Assembly: GCF_024972735.1 (NCBI RefSeq)
Contig: NZ_CP087723.1
Span: 2,170,001 to 2,234,000, forward strand
Direction: 5' to 3'
Source: Halalkaliarchaeum sp. AArc-CO
GTDB taxonomy: Archaea > Halobacteriota > Halobacteria > Halobacteriales > Haloferacaceae
Length of the DNA: 64,000 nucleotides
In this document: positions 33,870-42,726 of the stretch, piece after piece
Numbering within the stretch: the first letter of the stretch is position 1
Layout of the letters: each line of letters begins with the position of its first letter
Program-made: the position numbers and the translations under genes
Notes under the pieces: model-generated
Told to the model about the DNA's origin: nothing
The model's input: the letters and a program-made list of their open reading frames with translations, nothing else
Databases searched by the model: none

Positions 33870-34868
33870 ATGGCGACGGAACAGGAAACACAGAACCTCA
33901 CGCTGGTACAGGCAGTACGGGACGGACTCTACACCGAGATGCAACGCGACGAGGAGGTGATCGTCCTCGGCGAGGACGTCGGGAAGAACGGCGGCGTCTT
34001 CCGGGCGACGGAAGGCCTCTGGGAGGAGTTCGGCGAAAACCGGGTGATCGACACGCCGCTTGCGGAGTCGGGGATCGTCGGCACCTCCGTCGGGATGGCC
34101 GCGATGGGGATGCGACCGGTTCCGGAGATCCAGTTTTCCGGCTTCATGTACCCCGGCTTCGACCAGATCATCTCCCACATGGCCCGGATGCGCACCCGCA
34201 CCCGGGGGCGCTACACCCTCCCGATGACGCTGCGGGCCCCGTACGGCGGCGGGATCCGCGCCCCCGAAAGCCACTCGGAGTCGAAGGAAGCGTTCTACGT
34301 CCACGAGGCGGGGCTCAAGGTCGTCATTCCATCGACGCCGTACGACGCAAAGGGGCTCCTTGCGGCCTCGATCCGTGATCCGGATCCGGTGATCTTCCTC
34401 GAGCCGAAACTCATCTACCGGGCGTTCCGCGAGGCGGTGCCCGAAGGCGAGTACACGATCGAACTCGGCCAGGCGAAGACTCGAAGGGAGGGCGAGGACG
34501 TCGCGGTGTTCACCTGGGGTGCGATGGCACGCCGGACGCTGGAGGCCGCAGAGAACCTCGCCGAGGACGGCATCGAGTGTGAGGTCGTCGATCTTCGGAC
34601 GCTTTCTCCCCTGGACGAGGAGACGATCCTGGAGGCGTTCAAGAAATGCGGCCGGGCGGCGGTCGTCCACGAGGCACCCCGAACCGGCGGGCTCGCCGGC
34701 GAGATCACGAGTATCATCCAGGAGGAGGCGCTGGCCTACCAGGAAGCGCCCGTAACGCGGGTCACCGGCTTCGACGTGCCCTACCCGCTGTACGCGCTGG
34801 AGGACTACTACCTGCCCAACGAGGCCAGGATCGAGGCGGGCATCAGGGAGGCGGTCGAGTTCCCATGA
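33870..34868 (+). CDS. pdhB: 2-oxoacid dehydrogenase E1 component, beta subunit
   Basis: A 332-residue transketolase-like subunit that completes the ThDP site: VIVLGEDVGKNGGVFRATEG, MRTRTRGRYTLPMTLRAPYG and VVHEAPRTGGLAGEI are typical. The stop overlaps the E2 start (ATGA), so E1 beta and E2 are translationally coupled. Confidence 0.93.
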   Translation: MATEQETQNLTLVQAVRDGLYTEMQRDEEVIVLGEDVGKNGGVFRATEGLWEEFGENRVIDTPLAESGIVGTSVGMAAMGMRPVPEIQFSGFMYPGFDQIISHMARMRTRTRGRYTLPMTLRAPYGGGIRAPESHSESKEAFYVHEAGLKVVIPSTPYDAKGLLAASIRDPDPVIFLEPKLIYRAFREAVPEGEYTIELGQAKTRREGEDVAVFTWGAMARRTLEAAENLAEDGIECEVVDLRTLSPLDEETILEAFKKCGRAAVVHEAPRTGGLAGEITSIIQEEALAYQEAPVTRVTGFDVPYPLYALEDYYLPNEARIEAGIREAVEFP

Positions 34869-36400
34869 CGATAACCGAGTTCAAGCTCCCGGACGTCGGC
34901 GAAGGCGTCGCCGAGGGCGAACTCGTCTCCTGGCTCGTCGAACCCGGCGACGCCGTAAGCGAGGACCAGCCGGTCGCCGAGGTGGAGACCGACAAGGCGC
35001 TCGTGGAAGTACCCTCGCCGTACGACGGCACGGTGAAGCAACTGTTCGTCGAAGAGGGGGAGATGGTGCCCGTCGGCGACGTGATCATCAGTTTCGAACT
35101 CCCGGACGACGAGGAGACGGCGGAAGCCGAACCGGCCGACGAGGAACCGGCTGACGGGGAACCGGCTGACAGGGAGCCGGCGGAAGTCGAAACCCCCGAT
35201 GATCGAGTGTTCGCGCCGCCGTCGGCCCGCAGGCTCGCCCGAGAACTCGGCGTCGACATCGCTGCAGTGTCCGGCTCCGGTCCGGGAGGCCGGGTGACGG
35301 AGGCCGACGTCCGGAACCACGCTGAATCGACCGCCACACAGGAGCCCGAACCGACCCCCTCCGCCGAGGAGACAGTGGCCGAATCCGCCCCGGAAACGGA
35401 GGCCGACACCGAGGACGCGGCGGTTCCGTCCGGCGTCGACGCCGTCGACAGGGACAACACGCTCGCGGTGCCGGCGACGCGTCGGGTCGCCCGAGAACTC
35501 GGCGTCGACATCGACGACGTCCCCACCGACCAGACTCGTGACGGCGAACCGTTCGTCACCGAACAGCAGGTCCGAGAGTACGCAGAGGCGCTCGAGGCGG
35601 ACGCACGGGAACCCGCCGCCAAGCCGACCGCCGAACCCGCGGCGGCCGAGGCGGCGGGCGCCGAGACCGCGACCCCGACGCCCGGAGAAACCGGGGCGGG
35701 CGCACGGCCCGAGGAGACCGTCCCCTACCGCGGAGTCCGGCGGACGATCGGCGACCAGATGGAGCAGTCGAAGTACACCGCACCCCACGTCACCCACCAC
35801 GACACCGTCGAGGTGTCGGCGCTCGTGGAGGCCCGCGAACGTCTGAAACCGCGGGGACAGGAGCAGGACGTTTCGCTCACATACCTTCCGTTCGTGATGA
35901 AGGCAGTCGTCGAGGGACTGAAGGAGTACCCCGTACTCAACTCACAGCTCCGCGAGGAGGACGAGGAGATCGCACTCAAGAAGTACTACAACGTCGGCAT
36001 CGCGGTCGCAACCGACGCCGGACTGATGGTGCCGGTTGTCGAGGACGTCGACAGGAAGGGGCTGTTCGAACTGTCGAGGCAAGTCCACGACCTCGCCTCG
36101 CGAGCGCGAGACCGGAAACTCGACCTCGAGGAGATGCGCGGCGGGACGTTCACGATCACCAACTTCGGGGCGATCGGCGGCGAGTACGCCACCCCGATCA
36201 TCAACTACCCCGAAACCGCGATTCTGGGTCTGGGCGCGATCGAGAAACGCCCAGTCGTCGAGGACGACGAGGTGGTCGCCCGGCCGACGTTACCGCTGTC
36301 GCTGTCGATCGACCACCGCGTGATCGACGGCGCGGAGGCCGCAGCGTTCACCAACACGGTGATGTCGTACCTGAACGAACCGCTCTTGCTGCTGGAGTAG
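34865..36400 (+). CDS. pdhC: 2-oxoacid dehydrogenase E2 (dihydrolipoamide acyltransferase) with two E3-binding domains
   Basis: A 511-residue E2. Residues 1-80 form the lipoyl domain with the lipoylated Lys44 in VETDKALVEVPSPYDG. Two peripheral-subunit-binding domains follow, at about 115-152 (APPSARRLARELGVDIAAV) and 199-240 (AVPATRRVARELGVDIDDV), connected by acidic Pro/Ala-rich linkers. The catalytic domain is about 285-511 with the active-site SIDHRVIDGAEAA. Most E2 proteins carry a single binding domain, so the duplication is notable. It accepts acyl groups from E1 and passes electrons to E3. Confidence 0.92.
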   Translation: MTITEFKLPDVGEGVAEGELVSWLVEPGDAVSEDQPVAEVETDKALVEVPSPYDGTVKQLFVEEGEMVPVGDVIISFELPDDEETAEAEPADEEPADGEPADREPAEVETPDDRVFAPPSARRLARELGVDIAAVSGSGPGGRVTEADVRNHAESTATQEPEPTPSAEETVAESAPETEADTEDAAVPSGVDAVDRDNTLAVPATRRVARELGVDIDDVPTDQTRDGEPFVTEQQVREYAEALEADAREPAAKPTAEPAAAEAAGAETATPTPGETGAGARPEETVPYRGVRRTIGDQMEQSKYTAPHVTHHDTVEVSALVEARERLKPRGQEQDVSLTYLPFVMKAVVEGLKEYPVLNSQLREEDEEIALKKYYNVGIAVATDAGLMVPVVEDVDRKGLFELSRQVHDLASRARDRKLDLEEMRGGTFTITNFGAIGGEYATPIINYPETAILGLGAIEKRPVVEDDEVVARPTLPLSLSIDHRVIDGAEAAAFTNTVMSYLNEPLLLLE

Positions 36401-36470
36401 CGGTTCCTCGGCGTCCGGATCCACAACCGACCGACTTAAGGAACGATTCGACGCATATTCTCCACGAACA

Positions 36471-37898
36471 ATGGTTGTCGGAGACATTTCCACCGGGACA
36501 GACGTACTGGTCATCGGCGCCGGACCGGGCGGCTACGTCGCCGCCATCCGCGCGGCACAACACGGCCTCGACACCACGCTCGTCGAGCGGGACGCCTACG
36601 GCGGGACGTGCCTGAACTACGGCTGTATCCCCTCGAAGGCGCTGATCACCGGCTCGGATCTCGCCCACGAGGCGGGCAACGCCGAGCACATGGGGATCCA
36701 CGCCGATCCCGCCGTCGACATGGCCGCCATGAGCGGCTGGAAAGACGGGGTGGTCGATCAGCTCACCGGCGGCGTCGAGAAACTGTGCAAGGCAAACGGC
36801 GTCAATCTCGTGGAGGGCGAAGCGACGTTCGCGGACGAAACCACCGTCCGCGTCGCCCACGGCGGCGACGGCCAGGGCTCGGAGTCGATCGAGTTCGAAC
36901 ACGCGATCGTCGCCACCGGCTCACAGCCGATCGAGATCCCCGGCTTCGAGTTCACGGACGAGGAGGTGTGGTCCTCGCGGGACGCGCTCGCCGCAGACGA
37001 GATCCCCGACCGGCTCGTCGTGGTCGGGGCGGGCTACATCGGCATGGAGCTTGCGACCGTGTTCGCGAAGCTCGGCACCGACGTCACCGTCGTCGAGATG
37101 CTCGACGACGCGTTGCCGATGTACGAGTCGGACGTCGCCCGCGTCGTCCGCAAGCGCGCAAAGGACCTCGGCATCGAGTTCCAGTTCGGCGAAGGCGCAA
37201 GCGAGTGGCAGGAGTCGCCCGACGGCGGCATCCAGGTCGTCACCGAGACCGAGGACGGCGTCGAGTCGACGTACGCCGCCGACAAGGTGCTCGTCGCCGT
37301 GGGCCGACGGCCCGTCACCGAGGGGGTCGGCCTCGAGGCGGCCGGGATCGAAACCGACGAGAACGGGTTCATCCCGGTCGACGACCGGATGCGAACGAAC
37401 AAGGACCACGTGTTCGCGATCGGCGACGTCGCCGGCGAGCCGATGCTCGCCCACGTCGCGAGTCACGAGGGGATCGTCGCCAGCGAGGTGATCGCCGGCG
37501 AGCCCGCCGCGATGGACGCCCAGGCGGTACCGGCGGCAGTATTCACCGACCCAGAGGTCGCCACGGTCGGCATGACCGAGGCCGAAGCCGAAGCGGACGG
37601 GTTCGATCCGGTCGTCGGCGAGATGCCGTTCCGGGCCTCCGGACGGGCGCTCACGGCCGATCACACCGACGGGTTCGTCCGGATCGTCGCCGACGAGGAG
37701 ACCGGGCTCGTCCTCGGCGGCCAGATCGTCGGCCCCGAGGCCTCCGAGCTGATCGCCGAGGTGTCGCTGGCGGTCGAGATGGGCGCGACCCTCGAGGACG
37801 TCGCCTCGACGATCCACACCCACCCGACGCTCGCGGAGGCTGTCATGGAGGCCGCCGAGAACGCGCAGGGGCAGGCGATTCACACGCTGAATCGGTGA
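36471..37898 (+). CDS. lpdA: Dihydrolipoamide dehydrogenase (E3)
   Basis: A 475-residue flavoprotein that reoxidises dihydrolipoamide with NAD+. The N-terminal FAD motif is VIGAGPGGYVAAIRAAQHG, the redox disulfide is GGTCLNYGCIPSKAL, the NAD motif VVVGAGYIGMELATVFAKLG (20 residues) and the C-terminal catalytic HTHPTLAEAV. It follows E2 by 70 bp with its own possible promoter (CTTAAGG near 36436). It is convergent with uvrA. Confidence 0.94.
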   Translation: MVVGDISTGTDVLVIGAGPGGYVAAIRAAQHGLDTTLVERDAYGGTCLNYGCIPSKALITGSDLAHEAGNAEHMGIHADPAVDMAAMSGWKDGVVDQLTGGVEKLCKANGVNLVEGEATFADETTVRVAHGGDGQGSESIEFEHAIVATGSQPIEIPGFEFTDEEVWSSRDALAADEIPDRLVVVGAGYIGMELATVFAKLGTDVTVVEMLDDALPMYESDVARVVRKRAKDLGIEFQFGEGASEWQESPDGGIQVVTETEDGVESTYAADKVLVAVGRRPVTEGVGLEAAGIETDENGFIPVDDRMRTNKDHVFAIGDVAGEPMLAHVASHEGIVASEVIAGEPAAMDAQAVPAAVFTDPEVATVGMTEAEAEADGFDPVVGEMPFRASGRALTADHTDGFVRIVADEETGLVLGGQIVGPEASELIAEVSLAVEMGATLEDVASTIHTHPTLAEAVMEAAENAQGQAIHTLNR

Positions 37899-37922
37899 GT
37901 TGCCGAATCGTCGAACCGCTTT

Positions 37923-40900
37923 TCAGTCGTCGCCGGTCGCCTTCGCCGGCTTCCGCCGGTCGCTTCTGGGTCCCTCGGCGTCGACCTCAGGGAGGTAATC
38001 ACGGAGATAGCGGCCGGTGTACGACGCTTCGATTTCGGCGATATCCTCGGGTGTGCCGGTCGCGACGACCTCACCGCCGCCCTCGCCCCCCTCCGGCCCG
38101 AGGTCGATCACGTGGTCGGCGTTCTTCACGAGGTCGAGTTCGTGTTCGATCACCACCACGCTGTTGCCGTCGTCGGTGAGCCGGTGGAGCACGTCGATCA
38201 GCTTCCGTTCGTCCTCCTTGTGGAGCCCGGTCGTCGGCTCGTCCAGCAGGTAGAGCGTGTCGCCGCTGTCCTTCTTGCCCAACTCCTCGGCGAGTTTGAC
38301 CCGCTGGGCCTCCCCGCCGGAGAGGGTCGTCGAGGGCTGGCCCAGTTGCATGTAGCCGAGTCCCACGTCCTTCAGCAGCTTCAGCCGGCGACGGATTCCG
38401 GTGTGACCCTCGAAGAAGTCGTACGCCTCCGCGACGCTCATCTCGAGGACGTCGGCGATCGTCGCTTTCTTATAAGTCACATCCAGAGTCTCGTCGTTGT
38501 ATCGGGCGCCGTCACACTCCTCGCAGGGGACGTACACGTCCGACAGGAAGTTCATCTCGATCTTGACGGTGCCCTGGCCGCCACACTCCTCGCACCGCCC
38601 GCCTTTCACGTTGAACGAGAACCGGCCCTTCTCGTAGCCGCGCTGTTTGGAGAGCTTCGTTTCGGCGAACAGCTCCCGGATGTGATCGAAGACGCCGGTG
38701 TAGGTGGCGGGGTTCGACCGTGGGGTCCGGCCGATCGGCGACTGGTCGATGAGACGGACGGTCTCGATCTCCTCGAGGGCGTCGATCGCGTCGTGTTCGC
38801 CCGGGTTGACGTCGGTGTCGTTCATCCGCCGAACCAGTCCTTTATAAAGAACCTCGTGGACCAGCGTCGACTTTCCGGAGCCGGAAACCCCGGTCACTGC
38901 GGTGAACTGGCCGATCGGGATCTCGACGTCGAGGTCCGACAGGTTGTGCTGGCGGGCGCCTCGGACGACGAGTTCGCCGTCCCGCTCCCGTCGTTCGTTG
39001 GGGACTGGAATCTCCTTGCGACCGGCGAGGTAATCGCCGGTGATCGACTCCTCGCAGTCGACGACGTCGTCGAAGTCCCCCTGCACGACGACCTCGCCGC
39101 CCCGCTTTCCGGGCCCGGGGCCCATGTCGATGATCGAATCCGCCCGGCGCATCGTCTCCTCGTCGTGTTCCACCACGAGCAGCGTGTTGCCGAGGTCGCG
39201 AAGCCCCTCGAGAGTGTTCAACAGGCGGTCGTTGTCCCGCTGGTGGAGTCCGATCGACGGCTCGTCGAGGACGTACAACACGCCGACGAGCCCCGAGCCG
39301 ACCTGGGTGGCAAGGCGTATCCGCTGGCTCTCACCGCCCGAGAGGGTGGAGGCCTCCCGATCGAGCGTGAGATACTCCAGGCCGACTTCCTCCATGAACC
39401 CCAGCCGGGCCCGGATCTCCTTTAAGATCTCCTCGGCGATTGTGCGTTCGCGGTCGGTCAATTCGTCTTCCATTCCCTCGAAGTGGTCGAGAGCGTCGCC
39501 GATGCTCATCCGGTTGACCTCGGTGATCGAGGTGTCGGCGACCAGTACCGACCGGGACTGGGGGTTGAGCCGCGTTCCTTCACAGGCGGGGCAGGTCGTC
39601 ACCGCCATGTACTCCTCTATGTGTTCGCGAGTGCGTTCGGATTCGGTCTCGACGTATCGCCGTTCGAGGTTCGGGAGCACCCCCTCGAACCGTTTCTCCT
39701 TCCGGCGGACGCCGTTTTTGGTCTCCCGACGGAAGACGACCTGGTCGTCGGTGCCGTAGAGGAACTGGCGTTGCACCTCATCGGGTAGTTCCTCGAACGG
39801 GGCGTCGACGCTCACGCCGAAGTGCTCCGCGACCGCGTCGATCCGGGTCCGGTAGTACGACCGGCTGTAGCTCCACGCCTCGAAGACGTCTTTGATGGGG
39901 TTCGAGGTGTCCCGGACAACCAGATCCTCGTCGATCTCCTTCGTTTCGCCGATGCCGTCACACTCCGGGCAGGCGCCGTGCGGGGAGTTGAACGAGAAGG
40001 ACCGCGTTTCGATCTCCGAGAAGTCGATCCCGCAGTGGGTACACGCGAGCTCCTCGGAGAATTCGACGACGAGTCGGTCGCTCTCGTCGTCCCCATCGGC
40101 GGCGGACGACCCGTCCTCGCCCGTGGCGGCGGCGTCATCCGGCCCCGAGAGGTCCCCGGTCGCCCGGGCGACGGAGCCGCCGAGCTGCTCGCCGGCACCC
40201 TCCGGCGGGTCGGGGACGATCAGCTTCACCACTCCCTGCGCCTCCTCGAGTGCGGTCTCGACGGAGTCGGTGATTCGCGAGCGTTCGTCTCCCCGGATCA
40301 CGATCCGGTCGACGATCACGTCGATCGTGTGATCGTAGTTCTCGTCGAGTTCGGGCCAGTCGAAGGAGAGATCGTACGACTCCCCGTCGACCTCCACCCG
40401 GGTGTATCCCTCCGAGACGAGCTCGTCGAACAGGTCCTCGAAGGCCCCCTTCTGGTCGCGGACCACCGGCGCGGCGATCTTTGCCCGCGTGTCTTCGGGC
40501 AGTGCCATGATTCGCCGGACCATCTGCTGGGCGGACTGCTCGCCGACTTCCCTGCCACATTCGGGGCAGTACGGCGTCCCGACGCGGGCGTACAACAGCC
40601 GCAGGTAGTCGTGCAGTTCGGTGACGGTGCCGACCGTCGATCTGGGGTTGTTGGCGGCGTTCTTCTGGTCGATCGAGATCGCCGGCGAAAGCCCCTCGAC
40701 CGCCTCGACCTGGGGTTTGTCCATCTGGCCGAGGAAGTTCCGGGCGTACGCCGACAGCGACTCGATATACCGGCGCTGACCCTCGGCGTAGACGGTCTCG
40801 AACGCGAGCGACGACTTCCCCGACCCCGACAGCCCGGTGACGACGTTGAACTGCTCGCGGGGGATGGAGACGTCGAGGTCCTTCAGGTTGTGCTCTTCGG

Positions 40901-40928
40901 CCCCCCGGACGTCGATGTACTCCTTCAT
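37923..40928 (-). CDS. uvrA: Excinuclease ABC subunit A
   Basis: A 1001-residue nucleotide-excision-repair damage sensor. Two ABC modules are present: Walker A GLSGSGKSSL and GVSGSGKSTL, signatures TLSGGESQRIRLA and TLSGGEAQRVKLA. Zinc-binding Cys pairs include CPECGREVG, ACTHCGIDF, CPECDGIGE, CPACEGTRL and CEECGGQGT. An acidic, low-complexity insertion (about residues 255-285) separates subdomains, as expected in halophiles. It acts with UvrB and UvrC, which are not in the window. It complements the light-dependent repair from the photolyase at 11434. Confidence 0.95.
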   Translation of the reverse strand: MKEYIDVRGAEEHNLKDLDVSIPREQFNVVTGLSGSGKSSLAFETVYAEGQRRYIESLSAYARNFLGQMDKPQVEAVEGLSPAISIDQKNAANNPRSTVGTVTELHDYLRLLYARVGTPYCPECGREVGEQSAQQMVRRIMALPEDTRAKIAAPVVRDQKGAFEDLFDELVSEGYTRVEVDGESYDLSFDWPELDENYDHTIDVIVDRIVIRGDERSRITDSVETALEEAQGVVKLIVPDPPEGAGEQLGGSVARATGDLSGPDDAAATGEDGSSAADGDDESDRLVVEFSEELACTHCGIDFSEIETRSFSFNSPHGACPECDGIGETKEIDEDLVVRDTSNPIKDVFEAWSYSRSYYRTRIDAVAEHFGVSVDAPFEELPDEVQRQFLYGTDDQVVFRRETKNGVRRKEKRFEGVLPNLERRYVETESERTREHIEEYMAVTTCPACEGTRLNPQSRSVLVADTSITEVNRMSIGDALDHFEGMEDELTDRERTIAEEILKEIRARLGFMEEVGLEYLTLDREASTLSGGESQRIRLATQVGSGLVGVLYVLDEPSIGLHQRDNDRLLNTLEGLRDLGNTLLVVEHDEETMRRADSIIDMGPGPGKRGGEVVVQGDFDDVVDCEESITGDYLAGRKEIPVPNERRERDGELVVRGARQHNLSDLDVEIPIGQFTAVTGVSGSGKSTLVHEVLYKGLVRRMNDTDVNPGEHDAIDALEEIETVRLIDQSPIGRTPRSNPATYTGVFDHIRELFAETKLSKQRGYEKGRFSFNVKGGRCEECGGQGTVKIEMNFLSDVYVPCEECDGARYNDETLDVTYKKATIADVLEMSVAEAYDFFEGHTGIRRRLKLLKDVGLGYMQLGQPSTTLSGGEAQRVKLAEELGKKDSGDTLYLLDEPTTGLHKEDERKLIDVLHRLTDDGNSVVVIEHELDLVKNADHVIDLGPEGGEGGGEVVATGTPEDIAEIEASYTGRYLRDYLPEVDAEGPRSDRRKPAKATGDD

Positions 40929-41132
40929 GGGACGATCGTCACAGCGCGAGGCGATCTGCTCGAGAGTCCGGTCCGTGAGAAGGAACGACAGGTGACAGTG
41001 ACTGGCCGACTCATTACCCCCCGTTCGGACTGCTCGAACTTAACGTGCTTGCGATGTTCGTCCCGTAGCGCAGCCGGGAGCGGCGATCCAACCGCCAACA
41101 GAGCTTAACCGGCGGCGCCCGTTGACGAAACG

Positions 41133-42188
41133 ATGAGCTCGCGGTCGGACCCAATCCAGTCGGCGGTCGACGATGACGACGATCGTGACCTGTACGACGT
41201 CGCCACCTGGGAAGAGCGGACCTCCCTCGACGGGCTGGCGGTGGCGCTCCACTGGCTGTTCGTCCGGGCCGCGAAGCTGGTCGTGGTGTTGCTCGCAGCG
41301 CTGATCCTGCTCTCGATCGGTGCACTCGGGGTCCTCTCTGAGCCGCCGATCGCGTTCTTGACGCTGCTTTCGGCGATCCCGGCGCTTGCGCTGACCGGCT
41401 ACGTCTGGTACTCGGACGTGACGACGAACGAACCGCTGTCTCTTCTTGTCGCGACGTTCCTGCTTTCGGTGTTGACCGCGACGTTTGCCGCCGTCGTCAA
41501 CGGGCTCGCCGCCGGACTGCTCCTCCCGCTCGGCGGGATCGGACTGCTCCTGTTCTTCTATCTGGTGGTCGGGCCGGTCGAGGAGACCGTCAAACTGCTC
41601 GCGGTCCGACTGTACGCCTACACCGACCGCCGGTTCGACGCCGTCATCGACGGGGCGGTGTACGGCGCGGTCGCGGGGCTGGGGTTCGCCACCATCGAAA
41701 ACTCGCTGTACATCGCCAGGAACGTCGACATCGGGGAGCTCACGATCGGCGCTGGTGTCGTGGGGCTCGTCGGCGCCGGCGAGGGGATCGTCGGGATCCG
41801 CGCGCTCGCGGGACCGGGGCACGTCATCTACTCGGCGTACGCCGGCTACTACCTCGGGCTCGCGAAGTTCAACCCACGGAACCGGGGGCCGATCGTCATC
41901 AAGGGGCTGTTGATCGCGGCGCTGATCCACGCGACGTACAACGCGACCGCGGGCGCCGGCACGACGGTTATCCAGGCCGGGACCGGCCTGCCGTTCCTCG
42001 GTGCGTTCGCCCTGTTCGTGTTGCTCTATCAGGGTTTCTTCGGCGGGATTCTGTTGCGCAAGCTGTGGCGCTACCGGACGGTGTATCTGGAAACGAGAAA
42101 CGAGACCGGCGCGGACGGAGAGAATTCAAACGAGCGACCGACCGATCTCGAAGCGGCAGACCCGGAACTGACGGAGTTCGAAGAGTAA
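41133..42188 (+). CDS. PrsW-family intramembrane metalloprotease
   Basis: A 351-residue protein with about eight helices. The PrsW/CAAX-type motifs are EETVKLLAVRLYAY, YGAVAGLGFATIENSLYIA, GHVIYSAYAGYYLGLAKF and ALIHATYNATAG, carrying the Glu-Glu and His residues expected for zinc binding. The N-terminal 40 residues are cytoplasmic and acidic. Substrates are unknown. It converges on sepF with 25 bp between stops. Confidence 0.8.
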   Translation: MSSRSDPIQSAVDDDDDRDLYDVATWEERTSLDGLAVALHWLFVRAAKLVVVLLAALILLSIGALGVLSEPPIAFLTLLSAIPALALTGYVWYSDVTTNEPLSLLVATFLLSVLTATFAAVVNGLAAGLLLPLGGIGLLLFFYLVVGPVEETVKLLAVRLYAYTDRRFDAVIDGAVYGAVAGLGFATIENSLYIARNVDIGELTIGAGVVGLVGAGEGIVGIRALAGPGHVIYSAYAGYYLGLAKFNPRNRGPIVIKGLLIAALIHATYNATAGAGTTVIQAGTGLPFLGAFALFVLLYQGFFGGILLRKLWRYRTVYLETRNETGADGENSNERPTDLEAADPELTEFEE

Positions 42189-42213
42189 TCGGGGACGAAC
42201 GCCGATCGTCGAC

Positions 42214-42564
42214 CTACAGTTTCTCGCGGGAGATCGACACGCCCGTCGGCGTCAAAATGAGCTGATCGTCGCCCTTCTGGACGATGTCGCCGTCCACCTC
42301 GCGGGCGACCTGCCGCAGCTCGTCGATGATGTGTTCGATCGTCCTGTCGCTCGTCGAGTGGCGGGTGATGTCAGCGATTACGAAGTCACCGTCGTAGACG
42401 GCGTCCTTGATCGGGATGACGTCGCTTTGATCGCTGATCTCGGCGATGTGGACCGCCATGTTGCTTTCGGTGACCGCTGCCTCCGCGTCGTCGACGTCCA
42501 GTTCGACGTAGTCCTCGGTGCTGTGGCTTCCACCGGCCCCGAGGATCTTGCTCATGATGCCCAT
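42214..42564 (-). CDS. sepF: Cell-division protein SepF (FtsZ anchor)
   Basis: A 116-residue archaeal SepF. MGIMSKILGAG is an amphipathic membrane-targeting N-terminus, followed by a linker and the DUF552 core (VIPIKDAVYDGDFVIADITR, in which GDFVIADI is the dimer strand). Archaeal SepF anchors FtsZ and is essential in Haloferax, as I recall. ATG 42564 is preferred to 42555 because MGIM/MGLM is typical. It is divergent from the halolysin gene. Confidence 0.9.
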   Translation of the reverse strand: MGIMSKILGAGGSHSTEDYVELDVDDAEAAVTESNMAVHIAEISDQSDVIPIKDAVYDGDFVIADITRHSTSDRTIEHIIDELRQVAREVDGDIVQKGDDQLILTPTGVSISREKL

Positions 42565-42726
42565 AGGGTACACACACGTGGAAGCAACAATAGTTCTTGC
42601 GTCAGACGCACAGCACGCGTTCTCGAACAGCGACACCGGGGCTGTCCGAGACGTGGACGGGGGTGTTTTTTGCTCACAGTTACGCAGATAAGCTTAAGTC
42701 GACCGAGTAACACTACAATCCGTCGC

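Noticed and set aside
42555-42636. Longer SepF start at 42636 (25 extra residues)
   Set aside because: The extension is Cys-rich and unlike archaeal SepF, which begins at the membrane-targeting MGIM segment.
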